In this document: piece by piece, positions 54,400 to 62,686 of the stretch
Layout of the letters: each line of letters starts with the position of its first letter
Numbering within the stretch: position 1 is the stretch's first letter
NCBI GenBank assembly: GCA_009377495.1
Contig: WHTZ01000022.1
Location: 1 to 64,000, forward strand
Direction: 5' to 3'
Source: Luteitalea sp.
GTDB lineage: Bacteria > Acidobacteriota > Vicinamibacteria > Vicinamibacterales > Vicinamibacteraceae
DNA length: 64,000 bases
The notes under the pieces: generated by a model
Told to the model about the DNA's origin: nothing
The model's input: the letters and a program-made list of their open reading frames with translations, nothing else
Databases searched by the model: none
Program-made: the position numbers and the translations under genes

Positions 54400-54476
54400 T
54401 GGCGCGCCCTGCAGGACTCGAACCTGCGACCTCCTGGTTCGTAGCCAGACGCTCTATCCAGCTGAGCTAAGGGCGC
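54400..54476 (-). tRNA. tRNA-Arg (anticodon ACG), CCA encoded
   Basis: Minus-strand cloverleaf: acceptor GCGCCCT/AGGGCGC, D-arm GCTCAGCTGGATAGAGC, anticodon stem-loop with loop CTACGAA (anticodon ACG), T-arm GCAGGTTCGAGTCCTGC, discriminator G and genomic CCA. A34 would be converted to inosine and read CGU/CGC/CGA. Confidence 0.95.
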
Positions 54477-54580
54477 GAGTTGGGATTCCGCCACGAACGA
54501 GCGGGGAATGCGCGCAGAGCTCACGGCGTGCCCCGTCATGCCCTGCACGAACTATTTATGCTACCACAAGCAGATAACCC

Positions 54581-54676
54581 GTAGGGCGCCCCTTTAGCGG
54601 CGCCAGCCAACACTTCAAGCAGGCGCGGCTAAAGCCGCGCCCTACTTTACGCGAAGGCGGAAGCCACGCCCTACCG
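54581..54676. repeat. REP-like palindromic cluster
   Basis: A 24-base unit GTAGGGCGC...GGCGCC (54581-54604) is inverted at 54622-54645 with 21 of 24 positions matching, and a third degenerate unit ends at 54676, overlapping the 3' end of the GH3 gene. The GTAGGGCG/GCTTTAGC/GCGCC style resembles REP elements mobilised by RAYT transposases; none is encoded here. Confidence 0.65.
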
Positions 54677-56527
54677 CGGGCCTGGTGACAAGGTGGGTGA
54701 ACGGGCGCTACGCGTCAACCCCGATCCACGTGGCGCAAGGCCAGGTAACTCGATGGGAAGACGCCCGCCAATGGGCGCGTCGCCCGCAAGCGCCCTAATA
54801 GCCGAAGTCTCGGCCAGATCGTACAAATCGTAGGTCAACATGAGGGCGGGCACGTCTTCGAGATGAACGGCGACGTAAGGGTTGCCGAAGAGAACGCAGA
54901 CGTACGGCGCATCACGCTGTGCCGTGACCTGCGCGAGATCCCGCAGGAGCGAGACCAGCGGCTCGGCAAGGTCCATCCGTCCACTCGCCGACGCCGTGCG
55001 GACGAAGACGCCCGCCACGATGGCGTCATACCGTGAGGCCATCGACCGCACGAGGTCGAGCTCCGACTTCGACGTTCGGTCCGAGAGCTCGATGGCGGTG
55101 ACGTTGGGCCACCGCTCCTCGAGCTGCGGCACGAGAGTTCGACTTGGCGCGGCAATGCCCCAATTCGACGGGTAATCGAGCACCGAGAGGTAGAGCACGG
55201 CAGCCTCACGCGGAGCGGTGAGTGGAACGTGCTGTCGATCGTCTTTGAGGAGGGTGATCGATTGCCTGCTCACCTCCTCTGCCACCGCCTGATGCACGCG
55301 CGTGCCAACCGCGTCCGGCAGCTTCGCCAGATCGACCAACCGCTCGTTGTGCAAGCCTACCCGCGCCTTCGCTCGCAAGATGCGCCGGACCGACGCGTCA
55401 ATCTGTGACGAGACGATCTCACCACCTTCGATGGCTGCCTTTATCGCACGAAAGGCGGCCGGCACATCAGGCGAGTGCAGGACGATGTCGTTACCCGCCT
55501 GCACGGCGCGGACCGCAGCCTCACCCGGGTCGTAAAGCTTGGTCACGCCGGCCATGCCCATCGAGTCGGTGACAATCAACCCGTCGAAGGCCATGCGGTC
55601 GCGCAGCAAGGCCGTGACCACGGGTCGACTGAGCGTCGCCGGCGTGTTCGGGGCCGCGTCGATCTGCGGCAGCGCCATGTGCGCCGTCATCACCGCACCC
55701 GCGCCCGCCTCAATCGCGAGCCGAAAGGGCACGAGCTCGAGCCGCTCGATGGCATCGCGCGGTTTGTCGATGACGGGCAGGCCGACGTGCGAGTCGATCG
55801 CCGTGTCGCCATGGCCTGGGAAGTGCTTGAGCGTGGCAAGCACGCCCCCCTCCTGCATACCGCGCACCATGGCCGACGCCAGCTTCCCAACCATCGCCGG
55901 ATCCTCGCCGAACGATCGGGTGTTGATGACGGGATTACGCGGGTTGTTGTTGACGTCGACGACCGGCGCGAAATCGAGCTGGACGCCGAGCGCGCGTGAC
56001 TCGGACGCGGTGACGCGCCCTGCTTCGTACGCCAGGTGCTCGTCACCTGCTGCGCCAAACGCCATGGCACGCGGAAACGTGGTCGCACCGCGGAGTCTGA
56101 ACCCTGGGCCCGTTTCGAAGTCCGCAGAGTTGAGGAGCGGCACCTTCGACAGGGCTTGCAGTCGATTGGCGAGCGATGCCGTCGCCAGCGGCTGTCCGAG
56201 CGTGACGGTCGGCCAGCTCGGGTTGAGCAGCACGTCCGGCGTCGGCTCGGCACCGCCAAAGACGACAAAGCCGCCCACGTGATGTTCCCGCACCAGCTCG
56301 GCGAGCGCGTCGAACGTCTCGCTGTCGGTGCTCGTGTAGACGCCTGAAAACCCCGGCGCGAGGAGCTGCCCCACCTTCTCGTCGAGGGTCATGGCAGCCA
56401 GCGTGGCCTCGACCCACTGGTCAGCGCTGCGATCACCCGCGGCCTGTGGCCCGACCGCGAGCGCAAGCGCCGGCACGGCAGCCGCGACGGCCAGCCAGAG
56501 CAACCTGTCGCACCACATCCGGAACAT
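54671..56527 (-). CDS. Exported GH3 beta-N-acetylhexosaminidase-like enzyme
   Basis: 618 residues with a signal peptide (LLWLAVAAAVPALALAVGPQ). The TIM barrel has VGGFVVFGG (82-90), LGVQLDFAPVVDVNNNPRNP, KHFPGHGDTAIDSHVGLP and VTDSMGMAGV. KHFPGHGDT is the loop with the catalytic His/Asp dyad of NagZ-type GH3, and D in VTDSMGM is the nucleophile. A second alpha/beta domain (AAVLYLSVLDYPSNWG onward) follows, as in longer Bacteroidetes/Acidobacteriota enzymes. It probably removes GlcNAc from peptidoglycan or glycans in the periplasm. The 3' end overlaps a REP-like unit. Divergent from moaB. Confidence 0.9.
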   Translation of the reverse strand: MFRMWCDRLLWLAVAAAVPALALAVGPQAAGDRSADQWVEATLAAMTLDEKVGQLLAPGFSGVYTSTDSETFDALAELVREHHVGGFVVFGGAEPTPDVLLNPSWPTVTLGQPLATASLANRLQALSKVPLLNSADFETGPGFRLRGATTFPRAMAFGAAGDEHLAYEAGRVTASESRALGVQLDFAPVVDVNNNPRNPVINTRSFGEDPAMVGKLASAMVRGMQEGGVLATLKHFPGHGDTAIDSHVGLPVIDKPRDAIERLELVPFRLAIEAGAGAVMTAHMALPQIDAAPNTPATLSRPVVTALLRDRMAFDGLIVTDSMGMAGVTKLYDPGEAAVRAVQAGNDIVLHSPDVPAAFRAIKAAIEGGEIVSSQIDASVRRILRAKARVGLHNERLVDLAKLPDAVGTRVHQAVAEEVSRQSITLLKDDRQHVPLTAPREAAVLYLSVLDYPSNWGIAAPSRTLVPQLEERWPNVTAIELSDRTSKSELDLVRSMASRYDAIVAGVFVRTASASGRMDLAEPLVSLLRDLAQVTAQRDAPYVCVLFGNPYVAVHLEDVPALMLTYDLYDLAETSAIRALAGDAPIGGRLPIELPGLAPRGSGLTRSARSPTLSPGPR

Positions 56528-56610
56528 CTGCGGATCCTACAGCCAACCGCATCCGCCACGTCCCGTTTTCAAAAGATGACAGGCATCTTTTCGACATCTA
56601 CAATGCGGAC

Positions 56611-57114
56611 ATGAGCCACGAGCAACATCGCGCGGCGGCGCCGGCATCGGTCGGGTGCGCCGTGCTGAGCATTAGCGACACACGCACGCTCGAAACAGAC
56701 GGGGGCGGCAAGCTCATCGTCGACTTACTGGAAGCCAACGGCCATCGGGTCGTCGATCGCGGTCTCGTGAAGGATGACCCCGAGGAGGTCATCAACTGGA
56801 TTCAGTGGCGGCGCGCGAGACCGGAAGTGCAGGCAATCATCACAACGGGCGGCACGGGTATTGGTCGGCGCGACAACACGCACGAGGCCATCACACGTCT
56901 CTTCGACAAGCCGCTGCCCGGCTTTGGTGAGCTGTTCCGCATGCTGAGCTATCAGGAGGTCGGACCCGCTGCCATGCTCTCGCGGGCGTGCGCGGGGATC
57001 TCGCAAACCCGCCTGCTCATGGCGCTCCCCGGCTCGCCAGCAGCAGTTCGCCTGGCAATGGATCAGCTGATTCTGCCGGAGCTAGGCCACCTGGTCCGTG
57101 AAGCAACACGATGA
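56611..57114 (+). CDS. moaB: Molybdopterin adenylyltransferase-like MoaB/MogA
   Basis: 167 residues: VGCAVLSISDTRTLETDGGG, VDRGLVKDDPEEVINWIQ and QAIITTGGTGIGRRDNTHEA (the TTGGTG motif that binds the molybdopterin phosphate), then PGSPAAVRLAMDQLILPELG. The protein adenylylates molybdopterin or is the MoaB variant. It overlaps moeA by ATGA, so the two last steps of molybdenum insertion are co-translated. The start at 56611 fits the family; upstream codons have no homology. Confidence 0.92.
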   Translation: MSHEQHRAAAPASVGCAVLSISDTRTLETDGGGKLIVDLLEANGHRVVDRGLVKDDPEEVINWIQWRRARPEVQAIITTGGTGIGRRDNTHEAITRLFDKPLPGFGELFRMLSYQEVGPAAMLSRACAGISQTRLLMALPGSPAAVRLAMDQLILPELGHLVREATR

Positions 57115-58355
57115 GCAACGCGATCTACGGGCGAATGCGACCGTTCGCCCACGTCATCACGCTCGATGAGGCGCGCGCGATCGTCGCCAACGCCGCTCGA
57201 CCGATCACACGCGTCGAGCCCGTCACACTCCTGGACGCACCGGGGCGCGTGCTCGCCGAAGAGGTGCACGCCGCCATCAATGTGCCGGCATTCGACCGGG
57301 CCATGATGGACGGCTACGCGGTGCGCATGGCAGACACGAAGGGCGCCTCCGCTGCGGCGCCGGCTCGACTGCAGCTCGTCGATGCACTGTTCGCCGGAGC
57401 GGCCCCCGAACGCGCGCTCGCGCCAGGCGAGTGTGTCGAAATCGCGACGGGTGCGCCCATTCCGTCCGGCGCGGATGCGGTCGTGATGGTCGAGGAAACG
57501 GAGCGGCACGATCAGGCGGTCCACATTCGAACCGCCGCGCGCGAGCGCCAACACATCGCGCCGCAGGGCTCCGATATCCACATTGGTGATCTCGTCCTGC
57601 GCGCCGGGGAGGTGTTGTCGGCCGCGAAGGTGGGCGCGCTGGCAGCGCTCGGCCTCGCGCGCGTGCCGGTGTATGCGCGCCCTCGGGTCGTCATCTTCTC
57701 GACAGGGAACGAGGTGGTGGAGCCCGGACAGGCGTCAACCGCTGCAAGCGTGTACGATGTGAACCGTTTCACGCTCACCGCGCTGGTCTCCGCGCACGGC
57801 GGCCATCCGCAGCCTCGGCCGCCGGTATCTGACGACCTCGACGCCCTCGGCCGTGCGTTCGATGAGGCGTGTGACGCGGATGTGCTCGTCTGCTCGGGTG
57901 GTAGCTCCGTCGGCGAGCGCGATCTCCTGTTGGACGTCATCCGGGCTCGCGGCGACGTGCTGTTTCATGGCATTGCCGTGAAGCCGGGCAAGCCGACGGC
58001 CTTCGCGCGAGTCGGCTCGACGATCCTCTTCGGCATGCCGGGGAACCCGACCTCCTGCCTCACCAATGGCTACGTGTTGCTCGTACCGTTGCTGCGAGCT
58101 ATGGCGCGGCTGCCGCCGTGGATGCCAGCTACCGTGCGCGCGCGCCTCGGCACGCGGGTGAGCTCGCCGCCGGATCGCCATCAGTTCTACCCCGTACGCG
58201 TCGATGGAGATGTCGCGACGCCGGTCTTCAAAGGCTCAGGCGACATCACGAGCCTGTCTCAGGCTGATGGTTATTTCGAAATCCCGGCAGGCTCGGGATC
58301 GATGGAGGTGGGTACCGAGGTCGTGGTCCGGCTGTTCGAGGTGCGAGGGGCCTGA
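57111..58355 (+). CDS. moeA: Molybdopterin molybdenumtransferase MoeA
   Basis: 414 residues: domain III/I motifs VPAFDRAMMDGYAVR and EIATGAPIPSGADAVVMVEE, the MoCF-binding domain VVIFSTGNEVVEPGQ with VCSGGSSVGERD and KPGKPTAF, ILFGMPGNPTSCLTNGYVLL, and the C-terminal barrel (FKGSGDITSLSQADGYFEIP). It inserts molybdate into adenylylated molybdopterin. Full length. The stop codon lies within a perfect hairpin. Confidence 0.95.
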   Translation: MSNAIYGRMRPFAHVITLDEARAIVANAARPITRVEPVTLLDAPGRVLAEEVHAAINVPAFDRAMMDGYAVRMADTKGASAAAPARLQLVDALFAGAAPERALAPGECVEIATGAPIPSGADAVVMVEETERHDQAVHIRTAARERQHIAPQGSDIHIGDLVLRAGEVLSAAKVGALAALGLARVPVYARPRVVIFSTGNEVVEPGQASTAASVYDVNRFTLTALVSAHGGHPQPRPPVSDDLDALGRAFDEACDADVLVCSGGSSVGERDLLLDVIRARGDVLFHGIAVKPGKPTAFARVGSTILFGMPGNPTSCLTNGYVLLVPLLRAMARLPPWMPATVRARLGTRVSSPPDRHQFYPVRVDGDVATPVFKGSGDITSLSQADGYFEIPAGSGSMEVGTEVVVRLFEVRGA

Positions 58356-58366
58356 AGGCCCCTCGC
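58343..58366 (+). terminator. Perfect hairpin over the moeA stop
   Basis: GCGAGGGGCCT and AGGCCCCTCGC, 11-bp stem with a two-base loop (GA), containing the moeA stop codon. No U-tract. It may act as a bidirectional terminator between convergent moeA and sod, or be a REP-like element. Confidence 0.55.
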
Positions 58367-58400
58367 TACATACCTGACTTGATCACGCGATATCGTCGGA

Positions 58401-59003
58401 TCAGCCCTTGAGCTGCTTGTTTACCGTGTCCCAGTTGATCACGTTCCACCAGGCAGCAATGTAGTCTGGCCGACGGTTCTGATATTTCAGGTAGTACGCG
58501 TGTTCCCAGACGTCGAGGCCCAGGAGAGGTTTCTTGCCTTCCATGAGCGGACTGTCCTGGTTTGCCGTGCTATAGATGTCGAGCTTGCCCTTGTCATCGA
58601 CCAGCCACGCCCAGCCGCTGCCGAACCGGCCGATCGCCGTCTTCGTAAACGTCTCCTTGAACTTGTCGAAGCTGCCGAACGTGCTCGTGATCCCATCTGC
58701 GACAGCCCCTGTTGGCACGCCACCCGCGTTCGATCCCATCAATTGCCAAAACAATGTGTGGTTGGCGTGACCACCGCCATTGTTGCGGACTGCTGTGCGG
58801 ATGGCTTCGGGAACGTTGGAGATATCAGCGAGCAGCTCCTCGATGCTCTTTTTCTGCAGATCGGGGTCCTTCTCGAGCGCCGCGTTCAAGTTGTTCACAT
58901 ACGTCGCGTGGTGCTTGCCGTGATGCACCTGCATCGTTTGCGCGTCGATGTGCGGCTCGAGCACGTAGAAACCATAAGGCAAAGGTGGCAGCTCATGCGC
59001 CAT
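58401..59003 (-). CDS. sodA: Superoxide dismutase, Mn/Fe family
   Basis: 200 residues. [20 protein letters not shown] starts the family. Metal ligands are H27 ([10 protein letters not shown]), H82 ([10 protein letters not shown]), D164 and H168 ([10 protein letters not shown]). The [11 protein letters not shown] and ANQDSP elements favour manganese. It lacks a signal peptide, so it is cytosolic and dismutates superoxide. Single gene; convergent to moeA, with a long palindrome between it and the next operon. Confidence 0.95.
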   Translation of the reverse strand: MAHELPPLPYGFYVLEPHIDAQTMQVHHGKHHATYVNNLNAALEKDPDLQKKSIEELLADISNVPEAIRTAVRNNGGGHANHTLFWQLMGSNAGGVPTGAVADGITSTFGSFDKFKETFTKTAIGRFGSGWAWLVDDKGKLDIYSTANQDSPLMEGKKPLLGLDVWEHAYYLKYQNRRPDYIAAWWNVINWDTVNKQLKG

Positions 59004-59133
59004 AACGTCACGTCCTCCTGTAGCAGCGCGGCCGTCGGTTCACGACCGCGGAGAGTTGCGAACCTGACCATCTTATCAGTGACAAGCGGTCGCGCGCTCT
59101 TGGGTGGGCGACAGGATTATGAGATGATGGCGG

Positions 59134-59201
59134 GCGGAAAAGGGGACAGGCCCCTTTTTCACTTGCTACGACAAGAAAAAGGGGCCTGTCCCCTTTTCCG
59201 C
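59134..59201. repeat. Perfect 27-bp palindrome (REP-like)
   Basis: 59134-59160 and 59175-59201 are exact reverse complements around a 14-base loop. Each arm itself contains AAAAGGGG and CCCCTTTT. It lies between the sod start and the 3' end of the transporter operon and ends three bases before the transporter stop. It could act as a terminator, but the form is that of a dispersed REP element. Confidence 0.8.
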
Positions 59202-59203
59202 GG

Positions 59204-60727
59204 CTAGTTTTTGCGCGCGGCCAATTCCTGCTTCACGAGTGCGACCCGCTCTCTCGTGAGGCCGTATGGGAGGATCATCAGAGCCGCCCCGATGAGAAGC
59301 AGGGCAGGGAGCTGGCTAAACAGCAGCCCCAGTCGATCGATGGTCGTCGCTGACTGCGCGACCTGCCCCGGCACGAGCCCCGCGAACAGGTCCACCAGCA
59401 CACCGGTCGCGAGAATGGCGACACCCGCCGCGGCCTGTTGCGTGAAGGAGTAAATCCCGAAGAACGTTCCGTCTCGGCGTCGGCTCGTCTTGAGCTCGTC
59501 TTCCTCCGTGACATCAGCAATCATCGACGGCACGATCACCCAGAGCGCGCTGGCGAAATAGCCGGCGAGCCCATTGCCGAGGGCCAACGGGATCAAGTTT
59601 CCCGTACCGAGCGGACGGCCGTGGCCGACCAACCAGTAAGCAGCCGCCATGATAAGACCAGTGATCAGCATCGCCGTGCAGTACAGTCGATGCTTGTCTA
59701 CGCGCTTGTTCATCCATACCCAGAACGGGACGCCCACAAGGGCGCCGGTATAAAAGGCGAGGAAGAATGCGCCGAAAGACCCGGAGCTCGGAATGCTCGC
59801 ATAGTACGTGAGATAGTGAACCGCGAGCGATGCGTTGATCACCGTCGCCAAAAAGAAGAGCGCTGCCGATGTCACGAGGGTCCGAAAGGCGTGATCCTTC
59901 ATGGATGTCGCGAACGCCGCGAAGAAGCGGAACCGCTCCGCTCGTCCAGTGGATTCGACCGGCTGGCCCTGCGATCGTCTCGACCAGGTGCCCACGATGG
60001 TCACCAGGGCCGCCCCAGTCATGAACAAACCGAACACGAGCCCCATCGCAACGTATCCAGACGAGTCGAACTGCGAGCCACGATCCGGCTGGTCCGCCTG
60101 GCCGCCCGGAAAGAACACGCCAAATGAGACGCCTGCCGCCAGCAGCGTGCCAAACAACGCACAGCCGGCTCGGAACGCCGAGATCGCCGTCCGTTCGTGA
60201 TAGTCCTGGCTGAGCTCTGCGCCCAGCGCGTAGTACGGCACCATGAATAGCGAGTTGCTCGTCCTGAGGCATAGGCTCGTGAGAAGCAGCCAGCCGAACA
60301 GCACCGGTGCCGAGAGGTTCGCAGGAGGACTGAAGATCGCAAAGAAGCTCAGGCTCATGCAAAGCCCACCGATCAGCATGAACCCGTGCCGGCGTCCCAG
60401 CCGCCACCGGGCGCGGTCCGAAAGGAATCCAATCAACGGATCGATGGCGGAATCCCACGCCAGCCCGAGAGCCGTGGCCAGACCAACGAGCGTTCCGGGG
60501 AGACCGAGCACGCTCGTGTAGTAGAAGAGGAGAAACAGGCCGAACGCGAACGTCTTCACCGCCTCGCAAGATGCCCCCACGCCGTAGGCCGCTTTCAGGC
60601 GCACCGAGACCACATCCGCACCCACCGTTTGGTCGGGAGCCGACTCGTAGACCGGGGCCGTCCGAGGCAGTAGTGGGACCGCGACGGTCGGTTTTGGTTC
60701 CGCTTCCACGCTCGCGGGCTCGTGCAT
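59204..60727 (-). CDS. MFS transporter, GPH (glycoside-pentoside-hexuronide:cation symporter) family
   Basis: 507 residues with 12 hydrophobic helices: GLFLLFYYTSVLGLPGTLVG, WDSAIDPLIGFLSDRARWRL with GRRHGFMLIGG (MelB-type DPxxGxxSDR), LFMVPYYALGAELSQDYHER and FASALWVIVPSMIADVTEED. These MelB-like symporters import sugars or their derivatives with Na+ or H+. An additional 35-residue hydrophilic N-terminus is present. Last gene of a four-gene minus-strand operon, six bases after the PD40 gene. Confidence 0.9.
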   Translation of the reverse strand: MHEPASVEAEPKPTVAVPLLPRTAPVYESAPDQTVGADVVSVRLKAAYGVGASCEAVKTFAFGLFLLFYYTSVLGLPGTLVGLATALGLAWDSAIDPLIGFLSDRARWRLGRRHGFMLIGGLCMSLSFFAIFSPPANLSAPVLFGWLLLTSLCLRTSNSLFMVPYYALGAELSQDYHERTAISAFRAGCALFGTLLAAGVSFGVFFPGGQADQPDRGSQFDSSGYVAMGLVFGLFMTGAALVTIVGTWSRRSQGQPVESTGRAERFRFFAAFATSMKDHAFRTLVTSAALFFLATVINASLAVHYLTYYASIPSSGSFGAFFLAFYTGALVGVPFWVWMNKRVDKHRLYCTAMLITGLIMAAAYWLVGHGRPLGTGNLIPLALGNGLAGYFASALWVIVPSMIADVTEEDELKTSRRRDGTFFGIYSFTQQAAAGVAILATGVLVDLFAGLVPGQVAQSATTIDRLGLLFSQLPALLLIGAALMILPYGLTRERVALVKQELAARKN

Positions 60728-60733
60728 GGGCTC

Positions 60734-61972
60734 CTATATGGCCCCTCGCATGGGGGGCTCGATCTCAATGAGGATGATCCGTAGGCGCATCTCGGCGCCA
60801 TCGTCGGTCGAACCGCGCACGCCCTGCGTCGCGGCGAGATACCGGCCATCGGGGCTGAACCGGCATGCGGCGACGATCACGTGCTGGCCGGCATACTCCG
60901 GCGCTTTCGAATCGTTGAAATAGGTGAGACGCTGCTTGCCCGATCCATCAGCGTTCATCAGGTAGTACTCGCGCTCACGTTCCTGGGCGGCCCAGTTCGC
61001 GCTGGTGAAGTCTTGCTCGTACCGCGAATCCTGGTTGGTCATGTAGACGATCTGGCCGTTCGGCGCGACCGCCGAGCCTTCTTCCCAGAACCGGGGCGTG
61101 TTCGTGAGGTTCTCCAGCTTTTCAGTTCGTAGGTCGTAGCGATACTGGTCCATGCCGTATGGGTGCTGGCCGTCCGGATTGCCGGCGATGAGGAGCGTGT
61201 CTTCGTCGATGAAGTCCATCGCCGTGACATAGTTGCCCTTCCGAGGCGTCAGCAGTACGCGCTCGTTTCTCAATGACGGCACGCCATCTCGGATCACGAA
61301 GTCGGCCGTCATGACCCGCCACTCGCCCCAGCCACCTCCCTTGAACCGCTCGGTCCAGACGAACGTCGAGCCATCCCGAGAGAACACAGGGTTCACCACG
61401 GCCGTCGCCGGTGTACGATCGCGCAGGCTCTTCTTGATCGGACTATTCGTAAGCCGCCAGAACCGCTGTCCCTTCGGATCCGTGGCCCAAAAATTGGAGA
61501 AGAGGCCAATGCCTGGATCGCTCAAGCCCTTCATGCGCATGCCGAAGTGCTCGGGCACCTCCGACGCGAAGACGACGAGCTTGCCCGACGGATGAAAGAT
61601 GGCATTACCGTTGGTTCGCTGGCCAATGCCCTCATGCCCCTCGGTCAGGCTGGTGACGATCGTTCCGGACAGGTCGGAGATGTAAACGTCCCAAAAGCCG
61701 TCCTCGTTCTTTCGGTCGAAGACGAACCGCGTACCATCGGGAGAAAAGCGCGGGCGAGCTCCGGAGCTCTGGACGACCCGAATGGCGCGAATGCCGGAAA
61801 ATCTGGCCGCCTGCTTCTGGCTCGTGTGAGGCGGCACACGCGTGTCACCCTCACGCGCCGACTGAGCTGTCGGGGCCCCAAGCGCGAGGATGAACACAGA
61901 GGCCGTCAGACCAGACGTCCTCCAGCCCACGTGTGCCAACCGCACGCGACGCACGAATTCACCAGCGCTCAT
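60734..61972 (-). CDS. Exported TolB-like PD40 beta-propeller protein
   Basis: 412 residues starting at ATG 61972. An N-terminal export signal (SGLTASVFILALGAPTAQS) is followed by repeated PD40 blades: ARPRFSPDGTRFVFDRKNED, GNAIFHPSGKLVVFASEV, NPVFSRDGSTFVWTERF, SAVAPNGQIVYMTNQDS and CRFSPDGRYLAATQG. No S9 peptidase domain follows. It probably binds or senses a periplasmic ligand or partner. The start overlaps the methyltransferase stop by ATGA. Confidence 0.87.
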   Translation of the reverse strand: MSAGEFVRRVRLAHVGWRTSGLTASVFILALGAPTAQSAREGDTRVPPHTSQKQAARFSGIRAIRVVQSSGARPRFSPDGTRFVFDRKNEDGFWDVYISDLSGTIVTSLTEGHEGIGQRTNGNAIFHPSGKLVVFASEVPEHFGMRMKGLSDPGIGLFSNFWATDPKGQRFWRLTNSPIKKSLRDRTPATAVVNPVFSRDGSTFVWTERFKGGGWGEWRVMTADFVIRDGVPSLRNERVLLTPRKGNYVTAMDFIDEDTLLIAGNPDGQHPYGMDQYRYDLRTEKLENLTNTPRFWEEGSAVAPNGQIVYMTNQDSRYEQDFTSANWAAQEREREYYLMNADGSGKQRLTYFNDSKAPEYAGQHVIVAACRFSPDGRYLAATQGVRGSTDDGAEMRLRIILIEIEPPMRGAI

Positions 61973-62661
61973 GCGAGCAGTGAGGTTGGAATCTGAGATT
62001 CGTGGCCAGGCCGGACAATGGCCACCCACGCCTGATGGTTGGGATGTTCATAGCGCAATCGCTGCACGACGAGACCGGCATCGGCCACGAAGCGAGCGAG
62101 ATCATCCCAGCGATACGCCACCGGATCGGGATACTGCCAACCCGTGCCAGCGTAGCTCGTCCGCCCTTCGAAGAACGTCGCGACAAGGGTTCCCTCCGTG
62201 GTGAGGACGTGCTCGGCCTCGGCAAGACAGTGGCGGATCTGTGACTCGGCCGCATGGGAGAACACCGAGTGCGCAAGGACGAAGTCGAAGCTCTGCCCGA
62301 AGGCGGTCAGCGTGAAGCTGGCATCGTTGCTGAAAACCGGCCGCTTGAGACGGATCAGGTCCTGCCCCAGCTCGTGCTTGATCCCTTCTTCGACCAACCA
62401 CTGCTCTGGCTCGATACCGAAGTATCGACCGGGCGAGAGGTACGGCATGAACAAACGCCCGGCTCGCAGCGACCCGCACCCGACGTCGAGGAGGCGGTGG
62501 CGCTCTCGGAGTCCCAGTTGCGTCAGTACGGTGAATTGCAACGCGGCCACGACATCGTACTTGTCGGGTGGCCCCACGAACACTCGATAGTCGGCGAGCG
62601 AGGGGCCACCTCCTGACCCAGCCGACGGATCCACCACCATCCAGCTTGCTCGGTCGGTCAT
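61969..62661 (-). CDS. Class I SAM-dependent methyltransferase
   Basis: 230 residues from ATG 62661. The SAM-binding motif I is LLDVGCGSLRAGRLF, followed by YFGIEPEQWLVEEGI (motif II acidic) and FDFVLAHSVFSHAAESQI (motif IV/V region). The N-terminal FVGPPDKYDVVAALQFTVL element is seen in methyltransferases associated with glycan or O-antigen genes. Second gene of the operon, 25 bases after the sulfatase-like gene. Acceptor unknown. Confidence 0.9.
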   Translation of the reverse strand: MTDRASWMVVDPSAGSGGGPSLADYRVFVGPPDKYDVVAALQFTVLTQLGLRERHRLLDVGCGSLRAGRLFMPYLSPGRYFGIEPEQWLVEEGIKHELGQDLIRLKRPVFSNDASFTLTAFGQSFDFVLAHSVFSHAAESQIRHCLAEAEHVLTTEGTLVATFFEGRTSYAGTGWQYPDPVAYRWDDLARFVADAGLVVQRLRYEHPNHQAWVAIVRPGHESQIPTSLLA

Positions 62662-62686
62662 TGCCACAGTCGCTTTCAATCGCCGA

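Noticed and set aside
58401..59003. Unusual superoxide dismutase
   Set aside because: All four metal ligands, length and motifs are ordinary for the Mn/Fe family.
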